Source: Colius striatus (taxonomy: Eukaryota > Chordata > Aves > Coliiformes > Coliidae). Taken from it: 64,000 nt of DNA. Below the pieces are notes generated by a model that ran no database searches, was not told the origin of the DNA, and worked only from the letters and a program-made list of their open reading frames with translations. Shown here piece after piece: positions 12,938 to 29,300 of this stretch. The stretch is from positions 9,858,001 through 9,922,000 of the forward strand of contig NC_084763.1 in the NCBI RefSeq assembly GCF_028858725.1. Reading direction: 5' to 3'. Within the stretch, counting starts at the first letter, position 1, and every line of letters starts with the position of its first letter. The position numbers were made by a program, and so were the translations under genes.

Positions 12938-13607
12938 TGGAGTTCTGGTTTGTTTTACCAAATTCAGCATTTATCATAATATTAAAGAAATGTTCTTCAT
13001 TCAGAAGAAACATGTGGTGTGGCAGCGTGTGGGTTTTCTCTAAAGCGTGCAGTAAAATACACAATGGAAAACAATGGATGGGCTAGGGAGCAGGAATTAA
13101 TGTAGGGCCTTGTTATACTGTAGTACTCAGTTGACACATACACTATTCTCAACAAAACAACGGGTGTCTAAAATCAGCCTGTCTTCTCTATCTGTGTTGA
13201 AACTTGAAGAGCATATTGATGGCACAAAGAACTAGTTTTAAGATTCACCATCTCCTGGTGACATATTGGAACCATAAGGTGATCCCAAATGTCCTCTTCT
13301 CTCTCCCTTATTTCCTACAAATACAATTATCTTTTCTGTGCCACCTTATTAAATAATGTGATATGGGGAAAGACATTTACAACAGATATTCAAAGCAAAC
13401 AGAACTGCATGCAGTCATCAGGTAATACAATAGAGACTATATTCTGTTTCTTTTTACTCTTAACTTGCCCTCCTGTTCTGAACATGTCTTGGTGTCACCT
13501 CAAACTTTTATAGTTTTTATATAGTTTCCCATCTGATGCATAGCAAGTATTACCTAGTAAATTTTCCACTGTAAGTATATTTCTGTCTTTGTTCTTATTC
13601 TTCACAG

Positions 13608-18000
<4,393 letters not shown>

Positions 18001-18865
18001 ATTGCTGGCTCAAGTCACTCCATTCCTTCCAGAAGGCAAGTGGACAGAAGAGCAGATGTGTGCTATCTTAGATGTCTTCATTACTCATTTACAGAACTTT
18101 TTAATTTAATTTAAAACTTTTATCCTGGTTTTGGTATTTTGAAATATATAGGACATATCTGTGGTCAACTAGAAGCTCCGTTTACTGCTCTTAACACTGT
18201 TCTTACTTATTGTCTCACACTCCTCTTATAACATGATTTAAATCGGATTTATAGATGTGATAAACTGCTGCTGCTGGGATGCTGTGGTTCACTGTCTTTT
18301 AAACAGGCATTTCAGAGGAGCATTTTCAAAAATGTGGCTGTTTTGTAAAACTGAAGATGTAAACGTTCTGTGAACAAGCAGCATGCACCTTTGTGTTGCC
18401 TTTTCTTCTTTGAAAGAAGATACTTCAGTCTCAGCTGAAGATCTTACTCACCTGCTACGTACAGACTTTGACAGAAGTTTTTCATACGTATATTTTTCTT
18501 CAGTAAAAAATGCTTTATTCACCCAATTTGGGCAAAGTGTTTCTTCTTAATACATTTTTGTATCATTACAAAACATTCCATATCCTTACTGTTTCTTTAT
18601 CCTCTGTAGAATGGGAAGAGTGTTTTAAGTTAGTGTACATGAGGTAGTTTCTCATCTTTGTGACAACAGATGGTTTCACAAGTTCATGGTACACAGCCAG
18701 AACTTTGGCCCCTTTTCAGAGCTTATTTTCTGTGCTACTCCCCTTCTAGCCTTCTGTTTCCTGTCAAAGCTAGCATGGCTCCTCCAAAATAATTTCTCTT
18801 GGAATCCTCAGTGAGCTGCTCTACACACAGAAAATCAAAATAAAGCCAGATCTTAATCTTGGATT
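18001..18865 (+). other. NT5C3A: NT5C3A 3' UTR with AATAAA at 18839-18844
   Basis: This is AU-rich DNA after the stop. The first clear AATAAA is at 18839-18844, so cleavage near 18860 is expected. A second AATAAA at 19435-19440, beyond a CR1 fragment, could serve a longer form. Confidence 0.55.
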
Positions 18866-19077
18866 TTAAAAGATGACTTGGCCATCTTGCCAAACCAAGT
18901 TTTCCTGCTACCAGCCCCGTGCCTCAGTCGCACTCAGGCAACACCGCTCCAGACTGACTTTAAGTCACCTCCCACCTTCTGCAAGTTGTAAGCAAGCTAT
19001 AAGTATCAGTAGAACATCTGGCTCTTCTAGCTTCATCATGCATGTCCCGTGTCTAAACACCTACTCAATCTTCTTAG

Positions 19078-19300
19078 AATTATAGAATAGTTTGGGTTGG
19101 AAGTGACCTTCAGAGGTCATCTGGTCCAATCCCCTACCATAAGCAGGGACACTTTCAACTAGATCAGGGTGCTCAGAGCCACATCATCTGACCTTGCATG
19201 TTTCCAGGGATGGGGCATTCACAACCTCTCTGGGCAGCCTGGGCCAGTGTTTTATCACTCTTCTTCAGAAATGATCTCTCCTGTACTGAAGCCATGACAC
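19078..19300 (-). mobile_element. CR1 3' end fragment, diverged
   Basis: It has TAGTTTGGGTTGGAAGTGAC and CTCTGGGCAGCCTGGGCCAG, typical of a reversed older CR1 subfamily. It lies just beyond the first NT5C3A polyadenylation signal. Confidence 0.85.
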
Positions 19301-19989
19301 TACCTCTCAGCATCAGTTACAGAATGATGCAGCTCAGTCTAGCTGCAACTTTGGAATGTTTCTCTGGTGCCTTGCAGGAGAAGTTAAGGACGGTGGCATG
19401 ACCCTGGTCCTAATGGATCTGTACTCTGTTCATTAATAAAATAGAAGCAATCACACAACTTCACCAAGGCACAACACAGTCATTCTTCCCCTTTCTTTTA
19501 TACACAGCAGGAACTGTGCCATCCTCCCTTCCCTGAGGAAATGGAAGGAAAATCTGAGAGAGTCTGAATCCACATTGTCTCCCACCAACAAGTAATACAC
19601 ATCTCAGGAGATGGCCTCGTTCCCTCCAACCTGTGGTCTATCATCTACATTCTGACTTGGTAGCAACAGTCACGTCTTTTTCCCAAATAGGCAATGTCTG
19701 TTACCACACCTGCTGGAACTCATCCAGGAAGGCAGGATGGGGAGCTTCTTTACCCCACCTCTGCAGTCAAATGAAATTGCATCATCCCTGTATTTGAGAT
19801 GCAGAGCCCGAGGTAGCATGAACATCCTTCATAGCCACATCGCACGCTGTGCTGGCTGGGAACCTTTCTAAAACCCCAGCATGTGCCTTCATGGGTGAAG
19901 CCTGGCTGAGGGACGATTTCCTCCTTGTACACGGGCTACAGTCACGTAGTTCCCTTCTTGCACCAGGGCAGCCAGATCTCCAGGGGCCA

Positions 19990-20800
19990 TCTGTTTGAGC
20001 AGAAAACCACTTAAACTGCAGGCTAACCGAGGAGAGGACAGTCCCTTGGCTGCAATCCCTTGGAGAGCCGAGAGCCTTGGCAGTGCCCAACATGGGAGAA
20101 GACACGAGCAGCAGCCACCACAGCCCTGGCTGCCAAGAGCCTGTCAGGCCAAAGCCAAGACAGGGGGAGCTTGGCAGCAGCAGGGAGAGCTGCCGTTGGC
20201 CCTCTCTGTGTCCCACAGGCACACAAACCCAGTGGGAGCGGGTGCGGGAGCAGCGGGACATGAAGAGGAGCAGTAGCCACAGGGCTGAGGTGGGGAGCAG
20301 CCATAGGGCGAGTGGCTGCCTGGGGAAGGATCAAAGGCTGGGCACAGCAGACCCCTGTGGAGCAGCAGGGATGGAACAGCTTTGTACCAGATGTCACAGG
20401 TGGGAGTGTATTAGAGCACAACCACCACAGTGGGAGCTGACAAACTCACGGGCAGCCCGAACACCCAGCCAGGAGGGACAGGAGGGATGTTCCCCAATGT
20501 ACACTTCCTCCCTTTCCTCTCCTGCTGGGCTGTGCCACTGAGCCAACCTCCACACCCGGTCCCTGGGGCCCCTCTCCCTGACCCCTACTGGCCTTGGGCA
20601 GGGTGCTCTTACTGCCAAACTGTATGGGAGGGAGCAGCCTCCAAGTTGGCACCTTCTGCCACCACTGTGGTTTCAGGGTGATCAGAATAATGTCTCGTGA
20701 CAACATCAACACACTGGGCATGGCAGGGCCCAGGGGAACACTGCAGCCTTACCAGGGCAGGTCAGCAGATGCAGTCTCTTTAATGGTCTGTACTTGGGGT
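19990..20800. other. GC-rich block of unknown nature between the NT5C3A and FKBP9 3' ends
   Basis: A sharp rise in GC relative to its neighbours allows long overlapping open frames on both strands, up to about 159 codons on the - strand. None resembles a known protein, CpG density is modest, and no CR1 signature is seen. It may be an unrecognised repeat, a non-coding RNA, or chance. Confidence 0.4.
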
Positions 20801-20859
20801 TTGAGGCACCTACAGAATTTACACCAGCTGAGCCAACGTCAGGGTTTTAGCAGGAGTTA

Positions 20860-23690
20860 GTTAAGGGTTGGTGGTTCTTGGGCTTTGGTCTTCTCTGTTT
20901 TTTTTTAAACAAGCAATCTTACTGGTTATTTTGGTGTAGCTGCTAAATAGAAATTCAAAAGGCCTTCTGGAAAACAGCAAGGTGTCTGGATGCTCTGCTT
21001 ACTCAACCAGTCCACCCTTGCAAGGGGCTAATTACCCAAAGTTTATGCTAGGACAAAATTTTCTCTTTACAGACTGCCTATCTTTGGAGTAACAGATAAA
21101 ATTTAGCATATGTGAAGAGTGGCTGACAACTACAGCACCCCAGCAGGAGATATATCAGCAACACGCTCTGTGGCACAGGATCATTCTGGCCACCAGCATA
21201 GTGGGTGTCCCTGGCCATCCCAGAACCAGTAAAGAGAAGGAGGCAATCCTGCTCTCTGTTTAGTGTGTCTTAGAGACAGCAGTGTCCCACAGTCTCAAAC
21301 CAGTTTGTCTCAGGATTGCATGCAAACTCATTGATCCTCCCTCTAGCATTTCTCCTCAGCCTCACCCAGCCCTACAGGAAGTAAAGCATTGCTCCTTCAG
21401 TGGGATGAGCACCTCATCACTCAGCCCACCTCCAGCTGAAAAACAAACAAAAAAACCCAGCCAAAACCATACAGAAAAGCAGATGCAGAGCACTGTGGAA
21501 AAGGATTAGGCACCATCTTTACAAGCAGTTACCAAACCACATCTCCAGCTACACCTTAATCCAAGGTACTGAAATAAGTATCAGCTGCCTAGAGCCCCAG
21601 TGTATTCAGAAATTATTGCAGAATGGTTTCCCAACCACATGGGCACTTAAAACTCTGCCTTGACAGAGGATTTCAGATCAACCATCTCTCAAGCATTAGG
21701 TAAGGAAGGTTTTCCAATCCACCCTCAAGCTGATGGACCAAACCTTCTGTCCACACTGGCAATCACTTAAAGAGAAGGATTCTTACCTTTCCAGTGCAGG
21801 CAGGGAAGTTCAGAGCTCCAGCACACTCTTTTCCTTTTATCACTATCCTGTCAGGTTCTGCACTAAGGGGCTGCCAGAGCCATGAACCTTTGCTAGGATG
21901 TAAGAGCAACTCAGACACCTTGCAGTCATCTCTTAGAACCCAGTTCCTGTTCAAACAGCATCTGCATGCCAAATAATTTACTGCTTGCAGAGCCACACGT
22001 ATAGCTTTCTAAAAAAAGCAGTCACTGACATGAGCAAGCTGAACCAGGAGGTTTGATTTTAAAATCCCACACAGTGCTGTACAGCTTACCAATACCCTTT
22101 CATCATCTCATATCTTACCATCAGCCCTAACTCTTGCTTCTGGGATCATTAAGGGAGAACATAAGATGCACTTTTAGATACCCTCCCCTTTTTCAAAATC
22201 CCATCTTTTTGTCACTAGTCTTTTGGCTACAAATAAGAATCGATTCTGTCACTTGTTTCTGCAAAGCCTGGAACAAAATTAACTGTATAGAATAACACCA
22301 CAGCTACAGGAAAAACCACTCTTCTCCAGCAATGCTTAGTCTCCTAATTGCTATTCAGACTCTACATTCAGTCTTAGGAACAAGATACAATTCACAGTAT
22401 GTCTAACTCAAATTTCTAACCAGAGACATTTTGCATCCCTAAAAGTCTGTTCCATTTATGATTCAGTTTGGAAAGAAAGGTATCATACTTTTCCCAGACC
22501 ATTTTCCTATAGCCAAAAGAGTATATCTAAAGTTTAAAGCAAGGAATAAGCAGCAAAGTTGAGTGAATTTGTTACTGATTTTTTTTCCCTCTACTCAACA
22601 ATATCTGTTCTGTCTGTGGCACATGTCCAAAGTCAAGTGTTTGGGACTTTTATTTAGCTAAAACAATTTCTTCCAAGTGGGTGTTGCAGCCAGCTCAAAT
22701 GTCTTACTATCAAATACCCACTAACAGTCTTGAACCCAGTCAAAAACTTGCAGCAAGTACTAGCTAAATGTACCACTTTGAAGCCTAAAGGGAAGTCCAA
22801 ACATTATTTTCACAAAGAAAAAAAAAACCTATACTTGAGTTCAACAACTATAAAATCTGACTTAAGTATAATGTCTGAATATAGGTGGAACAGGCAGAGT
22901 TATACAGCTGAAAGTATCACTGGCAAATTAAGACAGAAAAAATCCCACAGGAAAAAATACTTACAAGTACCTGGATTTTTCTGGGCACACAGCTGCATTC
23001 CCTTTCTTCTCCATGGAGCCTCTGCCAACCCAACAGGTACTCACCAACCCTGAAGCCTCTGCCAACCCAGCAGGTAGTCACCAACCCCACCTGCAGGCAG
23101 CTTCCCTTCATCCTCCAGCTGCTTGATAGGAGCCAGCTGCCTCCTCTGAGAACAGCACCTGCCTTCTGCGAGTCTCTCTTTTAGCAAAACCATCTGCTTT
23201 CATCCAGTTATTAATGACCCTTAAAGAGTTATCATCTATTATTCTAAATAAGTATGCAAGAAAGGACCTAAATAGATACTTTCTGCATGAGAAGAAATTA
23301 TTTCAAACTTAGAGGTAGAAGAGGTTTGGGGGTGTGTATGAGAACAGAGGGAGAAGCTGGTTCTGCACTGAGGATCACTTCTGGCAGCACGCAAATCAAC
23401 TTGGGGCTCACTCCTTATCCACCTGGGTAGCACAGAAGCAGAAGCACAACAGGTGAACCACAGTGACCAGCCCACTCCCAAGCAAAATGGAAGAGAAAAT
23501 TTTGTGCCACAGTCTTCTGAGAAAGCTGCTTCCACATGATGGTGACACTTCTAAGGAGCCACTCCAGTCAGAGACTGTTGGATTGCACCTGCCATCCACC
23601 AATACCCATGGTATTCACTGACCCAAACCAGACCCATCCAGTATTTAATTGTAATATATGTGTGTTTTGAGCTACAGATGAAGTGAAAAT
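20860..23690. other. Intergenic stretch without recognised features
   Basis: Mixed-composition DNA between converging genes. CCAACCCAGCAGGTA-like phrases repeat at about 23015-23075. No gene was recognised. Confidence 0.5.
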
Positions 23691-23692
23691 AT

Positions 23693-24411
23693 CATAGAAT
23701 GGTAGGGGTTGGAAGGGACCTTTAAAGATCATCTAGTCCAACCCCCTGCAGAAGCGGGTCCCACCCAGATCAGATCACACAGGAACACGTCCAGGTGGGT
23801 CTTGAAAACCTCCAGAGAAGGAGGCTCCACACTCTCCCTGGGCAGCCTGTGCCAGGGCTCCCTCACCTTAACATCAAAGTTTTTCCTTAGGTTTCAATGG
23901 AACTTCTTGTGTTCCGGCTTTTGTCCATTGCCCCTCTCACTGGAGACCACAGAAAAAAGTGATGCCCCATTCTCCTGACATCTGTCTTTTAAATACAGGT
24001 GTTAATGTGGCCTCCCTCAGTCTCCTCCAGGCTGAACAGCCCCAGTTCCCACAGCCTTTCCTCATAAGGAAGATGCTCCAGTCCCCTGATCATCTTGGTA
24101 GCCCATTGCTAGACTCTCTCCAGCAGTTCCCTGTCGCTTTTGAGATGAGGATCCCAGAACTGGACACAGAACTCTAGATGAGGCCTCACCAGGGTAGAGG
24201 GGAGGGGGAGAAGAACCTCCCTCAACCTGCTGGCCACACTCTTCTTGGTGCATCCCAGGATGCCATTGGCCTTCTTGGCCACGAGGGCACATTGCTGGCT
24301 CATGCTCAGTTGATTATCAACCAGGACTCCCAGGTCTCTCTCTGCACTCCTTTCTGAAGACTGGAGTGACATTGGCCTTTCTCCAGTCCTCAGACACCTC
24401 ACCTGTGCTCC
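23693..24411 (-). mobile_element. CR1 LINE fragment (3' end plus ORF2 C-terminus)
   Basis: The reversed copy starts at TCATAGAATGGTAGGGGTTG. Its minus-strand translation gives [16 protein letters not shown] and [17 protein letters not shown], typical of the CR1 ORF2 end. It lies close to the FKBP9 3' end. Confidence 0.92.
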
Positions 24412-24824
24412 AATAGCAAACATCAGATACAAAGCCCAATAAGTTTGCTTTCAGCAGCCTGGGTAATGAAATGCTGTTTCTTCTCATTGTTCAGGAGCCT
24501 TGGAGCCCCCAGTTGAGAGAACCCTTACCCTCCCAACTGTCACAGCTGATGGCAATACAGGATGTGTAATTTAGGGAACTCCTCCAAAGAACAACCTCAC
24601 TTCACCTGTGTGAGTTATGGAAAAAAAAAATACAAATCTTTTCTTGTGTTTTATTGTTTTCATCCATTTTGAATTAAACAGCCTTAGCTTAAACTATTTT
24701 TCCTGAGGATTGATAGCAATATTGACCCCATACTCAAGACAAACCTGCAGCATGTGAGAGGAGCTGCACAAAGTTCAGTTCATTCCTGTCATCCAAATGG
24801 TAGGGGGTAAAAAGAGAAACGTAA

Positions 24825-26199
24825 ACAGCAATAGTTGATCAACATTTTATTTAACAAAAAACATCAGTTATCCAACTTTTAATGGCATCAAACTCAAAAA
24901 AGTTTCACTGCATTTCCTCTAACAACTGTATTAAAAACCGGTACAAAATGTTTTCATTCAATTGAAACACCAGTTTGTAAAAAGAGCATCTTGGGGAGCT
25001 TACAGCCCACCTGTACAGATCACAAAAAGCAAGAAACTAGACACAAAGCATATAATGGAGACACAACTCCCTTCTTACTCGTCTGACAGTGTCTCATGGT
25101 AGGTATTTGTGCCCTTTGCGTGGCGTGTACTGAGGGGGGGGTCATGTGGCCTTCCAGACGATGTCCTTTTAGAGTGTTTTCTACTCAACAGCTGCCTGCA
25201 CTTAGAGATCTGATGGGTGTCTTGAGAGTTCACATCACCTACAGAGCACTTCCCAGCCCAGTCCCATGTTCAGGGATGGGCCAGAATGTTGGCAGAGGTG
25301 AACTGGCAAGGCTGTCTCTTGATTCTGTCACCGTCTCCTTGTTTGTCATGCCAGACATGGCTCTACGTCCTTACCCTGCAGCCTAACAATTCCCAAAAGA
25401 GGAGATGGAAGCCCAATGCAAAAGCAATTGTATCCAGTATTTGTGACAGTATTTGGACCCCTTAATACTAACATTTAAAGTCTAATGAAAATATAAATAA
25501 GGTTGCAAGTGGGAAGGTTTGGGAATTGCTGATGGGAACACTGTTTCAGCAGGCCAGAGAGAGGTAAAGTCATTCATTAAATACAACACAGATGGCAGCA
25601 AAGTTTTATTTGCTAAGGTAAGAACCTGGCACATGCATGGTTACAATTCCAGGCCCGTTTCACTCAGTTCATGGCTTGTGGCAGTGTTGCAATGGCACAG
25701 CTATGACAACATGCAGGTGGGTGCTCCTGCTGGCAAACCCTGCTGTGGGCTGGTTCGGGTACTGGAAGGAGGGTTCACGCCTTCCTGGAGGAACCAGCTG
25801 CAGCAGCTGACTAGTTTTACAGGTTATTTTCATGGGGGATATTTTCTGGTTCAAAAGGTTTTTTAAAAAGCACTTGGTGAGTTTTCTCCTGTCCACCCAC
25901 CCACCCACCCATCCATGGGACTGTACAGTGCTCAATGAGAACTCCGAATCTTTAGTGTAAAGGCAGCCCTTGTGGTTCACAATGACCCATTTATACATCC
26001 CATCTTTTGTTCCAATGTACCCAAGAATTCCAACTGAGAATCTCTCCCTGTTTTAAGAGCCTGTCAGCATGCCATTACAGACAGACAGGGGCTATCTATT
26101 TATTTATCTAGCCAAATGCTCCCCACTCAGAAACACCAAAACCCCTTCCAGTACACACCTCCCGACAGCAGGTCAGCTCAGGGCTCTTTTTCCTTATCA
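24825..26199 (-). other. FKBP9: FKBP9 3' UTR
   Basis: This is non-coding DNA after the stop on the - strand. A minus-strand AATAAA lies at 24846-24851, so cleavage near 24825-24835 is expected. Another is at 24650-24655. The stretch also holds short CCCA repeats near 25895-25915. Confidence 0.5.
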
Positions 26200-26382
26200 T
26201 TACAGTTCATCGTGCTCCTCTTTGGCCTCCTGGTCTTTAAGCTTGAACTCCTCAGCAGTAACTTTACCGTTGCCATCTCGATCTTGATTGGTGAACATGT
26301 TTTTAATGATCTTCTCAAAATCAAAACCAGGAGCTAGTCTCCCCTTGCCAGAATCGACTTGGGCCTGAATGTAGTCTGAAAA
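26200..26382 (-). CDS. FKBP9: FKBP9 last coding exon (EF-hand 2 and HDEL)
   Basis: The exon is 183 nt with a TAA stop at 26202-26200. It encodes [20 protein letters not shown], the EF-hand loop [12 protein letters not shown], and the C-terminal HDEL used for ER retrieval by the KDEL receptor. Confidence 0.97.
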   Translation of the reverse strand, partial: FSDYIQAQVDSGKGRLAPGFDFEKIIKNMFTNQDRDGNGKVTAEEFKLKDQEAKEEHDEL

Positions 26383-29300
26383 CTAGGTGGAGGGAAAGGA
26401 GAAAGCAGGAGAAAACTTTAAACTGAAGAATATTTACAGAAGTTGCACTTATTTGGTGTTGACCATTCAACATTTTACTGCTTATTCAGTGTATGTAAGA
26501 GTACACTGCTACTGTCCTATAAAGGTTACAACCTAAACTGCACTAGTCAGGACAAGCACGTGAGGTGGAGCTCAGCAAGGATCTCCTGAGTTACCCCTGA
26601 GGGTCCTGCACCCATATGAAGAAATGTTCTTTTTCATAATGTAGGGGGAAGATGATTGGAGCAGAGTGACACAGGAACAGATCTATATGGACAGAGGGGC
26701 TTCCATTTTGCACACTGATGCAGCTGACACTGTAAAACAGACATCCACCTACATCTTAACAACACACAAGAAAAAACATGAGACACAGAAATGAGACTGA
26801 GTATCAGGATGCCATGAGATTTATTAAAGGCATTGTGCCTTCCACTTAACCCTGCAGTGGGGAAAGCTGTAAGGCCACAAGGTTGGTCTTCCCTATAAAT
26901 CCTTTTCCTGATACATATGATCAAGGTGATAAGGCAGCATCTGACAAAAGTTATCCTACTGGTTTGCCAAAACCAGAAAGTACACAATCAAACAGAGCTT
27001 TCCCAATTAGTGGTGTCCCTGTCACTGCTTGTTAAATGAGCTTCAATGAGGAGAGCTGCTGGTGCTGTTCATTTACACCTTTTAGGCCATCATCCTCTAA
27101 TATCTCCTCAGCTCCTCCTTTTCCTCCGTGGTGGGTGACCAGAAGGATCTGGATAGCAACAGTCACATCCTACCTCACTCATTCTCTAGACTGTTAAAAG
27201 CTCTTTGCCAAGGCAGAAGGTAAACACAGACAGAAGGAAAAGGGAGAACAAGATTTTGATTTTACGCCATTGGCTTGTTAAAATGCTCAAAGGCAGTGAC
27301 AGTGTTCCACAAGCCCACAGGCTGCCCTGTGGGTGCTGTAGGCAGTGCTGCTCCAGCGAGGAAGGACACCAAACACAATGACAGAGAGGTAACAAAGAAG
27401 ACTTAAAATAACAGAACTCCTCAGTTAAGAGAAAACAGAGAGGAAAACCTCACAGAGGTTTCTGTGGTCAGAGGTGGTGTGGCAAAGGCTTTCAGTTAGG
27501 GCATCCAGTGACATTCTCATGCTTCAGATTTTAAGAGAAAGCATGGGGATGGACTTGTTCACACAGCACATGATTCACCTGTGGGAATCCAGGCTCCAGA
27601 AGTGATTACACAGTTCCTGGATGCACTGCTGCAGGCTCAGCTTTGGCTCCAGAATTCACCATAAGCTTCCAACTAACGGACACTGAGAAGGCTGATACAG
27701 CAAAGGAGCCTTGAACACTAACTCTGACCCCTTACACTTGTGCCCTAAGTGCCTGTTGCTGACCAAGGAGACCACAATAGTAAGTGATCTTAAGTAGTGT
27801 GGCCATTCTTCTCTTCCTGTTTTTCTTTTTGGTCCTATCTCTAAAGCTGAATAACCATGTTTTAAGTGCCATGCTGCCTTCCTGTTAACTTGACAACAAC
27901 CACTGTGTCAGAAGAGGAAGGGAAGAGGAGAGACCCCATTCTTCTGTTAATTCAACAACAAATACCATGTCAGAAGAAGAAGGAGAAGAGGAGAGACCCC
28001 ATTCTTCAACATCTGCATCGATGGTGATAGGAGAAAACATCTTGATGACAGAGGCATGAAAAAAACACTGCAAATGTTTTCCTTGTTTCAGCTTACCTCC
28101 TCCAAAAGTACCTCTCCATCATGATTCTGGTCTATTTCTTCAAAAAGATTGGGAGAGACTTCCCCATTCCAGACAAACATGTACCCTTCAGGCAAACCAG
28201 ACACCAGTTCCAGCAGTTCGATGTCGAATACCAACACAGCGCTACCGGGCACTTCTCCTTCTGTCACAACAAAGGGCAAAGGGGAGCACTGAAAGGGATA
28301 TTTCCTTTTAGACCATAATTAAATTTCTCTTCCTGCTCCAAAAAGTGCTTTTATACTGTGATCCCAAGCCCACCAACTCAGCAGAGGAGATCAAAGCTTA
28401 AAGGAAGCTTTCATAACACAACTGCATCCATTTCTTGCATATAGGTAAGGCCACGGGAATTAATCAAGTTTCCTTCATCTCACCTTGATACACTGTGTAT
28501 CAAGGTGCTACTGACAGACTCAGCAGTGTTGCAACAGCTTGGGATGTCACCTCCATGAAACACAGAAGGAGTTTAATTGACCCTTGAAAAAGGAGCTTCT
28601 GTCCAGCAGCAAATACTCATGATTTTTCATGGAAGACAATTAGTGAAAACACTCCTTTATCTCTTAGCACAAATTCATTCTCGATTAAGCTTGGCACAGG
28701 GGGGCTGTTAGACAGTCTTTATACAATTCAGACTCTGGAGAGACATTCAAAGAACACAGCAACTTTTCTACAGCTATCAGAGCTTGTTATCTTTGTGATC
28801 TCCTGACAGTCTCCTTTCCTTTCCCTCCAGCCTTTTAACTCAGAACAGCAATAACAACCACACACACTGAGACTGGAAAGTCCTCGTCACCTCTATATTA
28901 TTCTTTTTATTACTGTTGTCCCTGATAAGCCTCAGTGCTCTAAAACAGAGCAAACTGCCTTAAAAATTATGGTGTTGAGGTTTCAAGAGCACTGATACAC
29001 TCTTCCACATCTTACATCCAGTTTATGCAGTTTGGGAATTGAGTTTTCTTTGAGTTTTCTAACACATTAGTGCTGAACAGTCCCCTTCAGCTTTGCTCCC
29101 CAAATACCACATCTCACATCCAAGCATGAGCACCCAGTTCCTATCAGAGTTTACCTCCCTCTGCAACACCAGAACATCTGGAGCTTTCTGCTTTGTCAAA
29201 GCAACACTACTGAGAGCCCGTGTTCCCTTCCTCTCAGCCACAGTGTGAGTGCAAACACAGACGGTCTGTTCATTCCACTGGGGAATGGGAAGGGTTGGCT

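Larger units (their letters stand above)
10030..13600. other. NT5C3A intron sequence
   Basis: Apart from the poly-T tract and the G-rich motif, nothing is recognised. The open frames are short and lack family features. Confidence 0.5.

Noticed and set aside
19782-20261. 159-codon - strand frame in the GC-rich block
   Set aside because: Frames of similar length overlap on both strands, there are no recognisable motifs, and no splice or promoter support is seen. Kept only as an unexplained GC-rich region.
25519-25998. Open frames of 109-115 codons on both strands
   Set aside because: They lie in the FKBP9 3' UTR, overlap each other and show no family resemblance.
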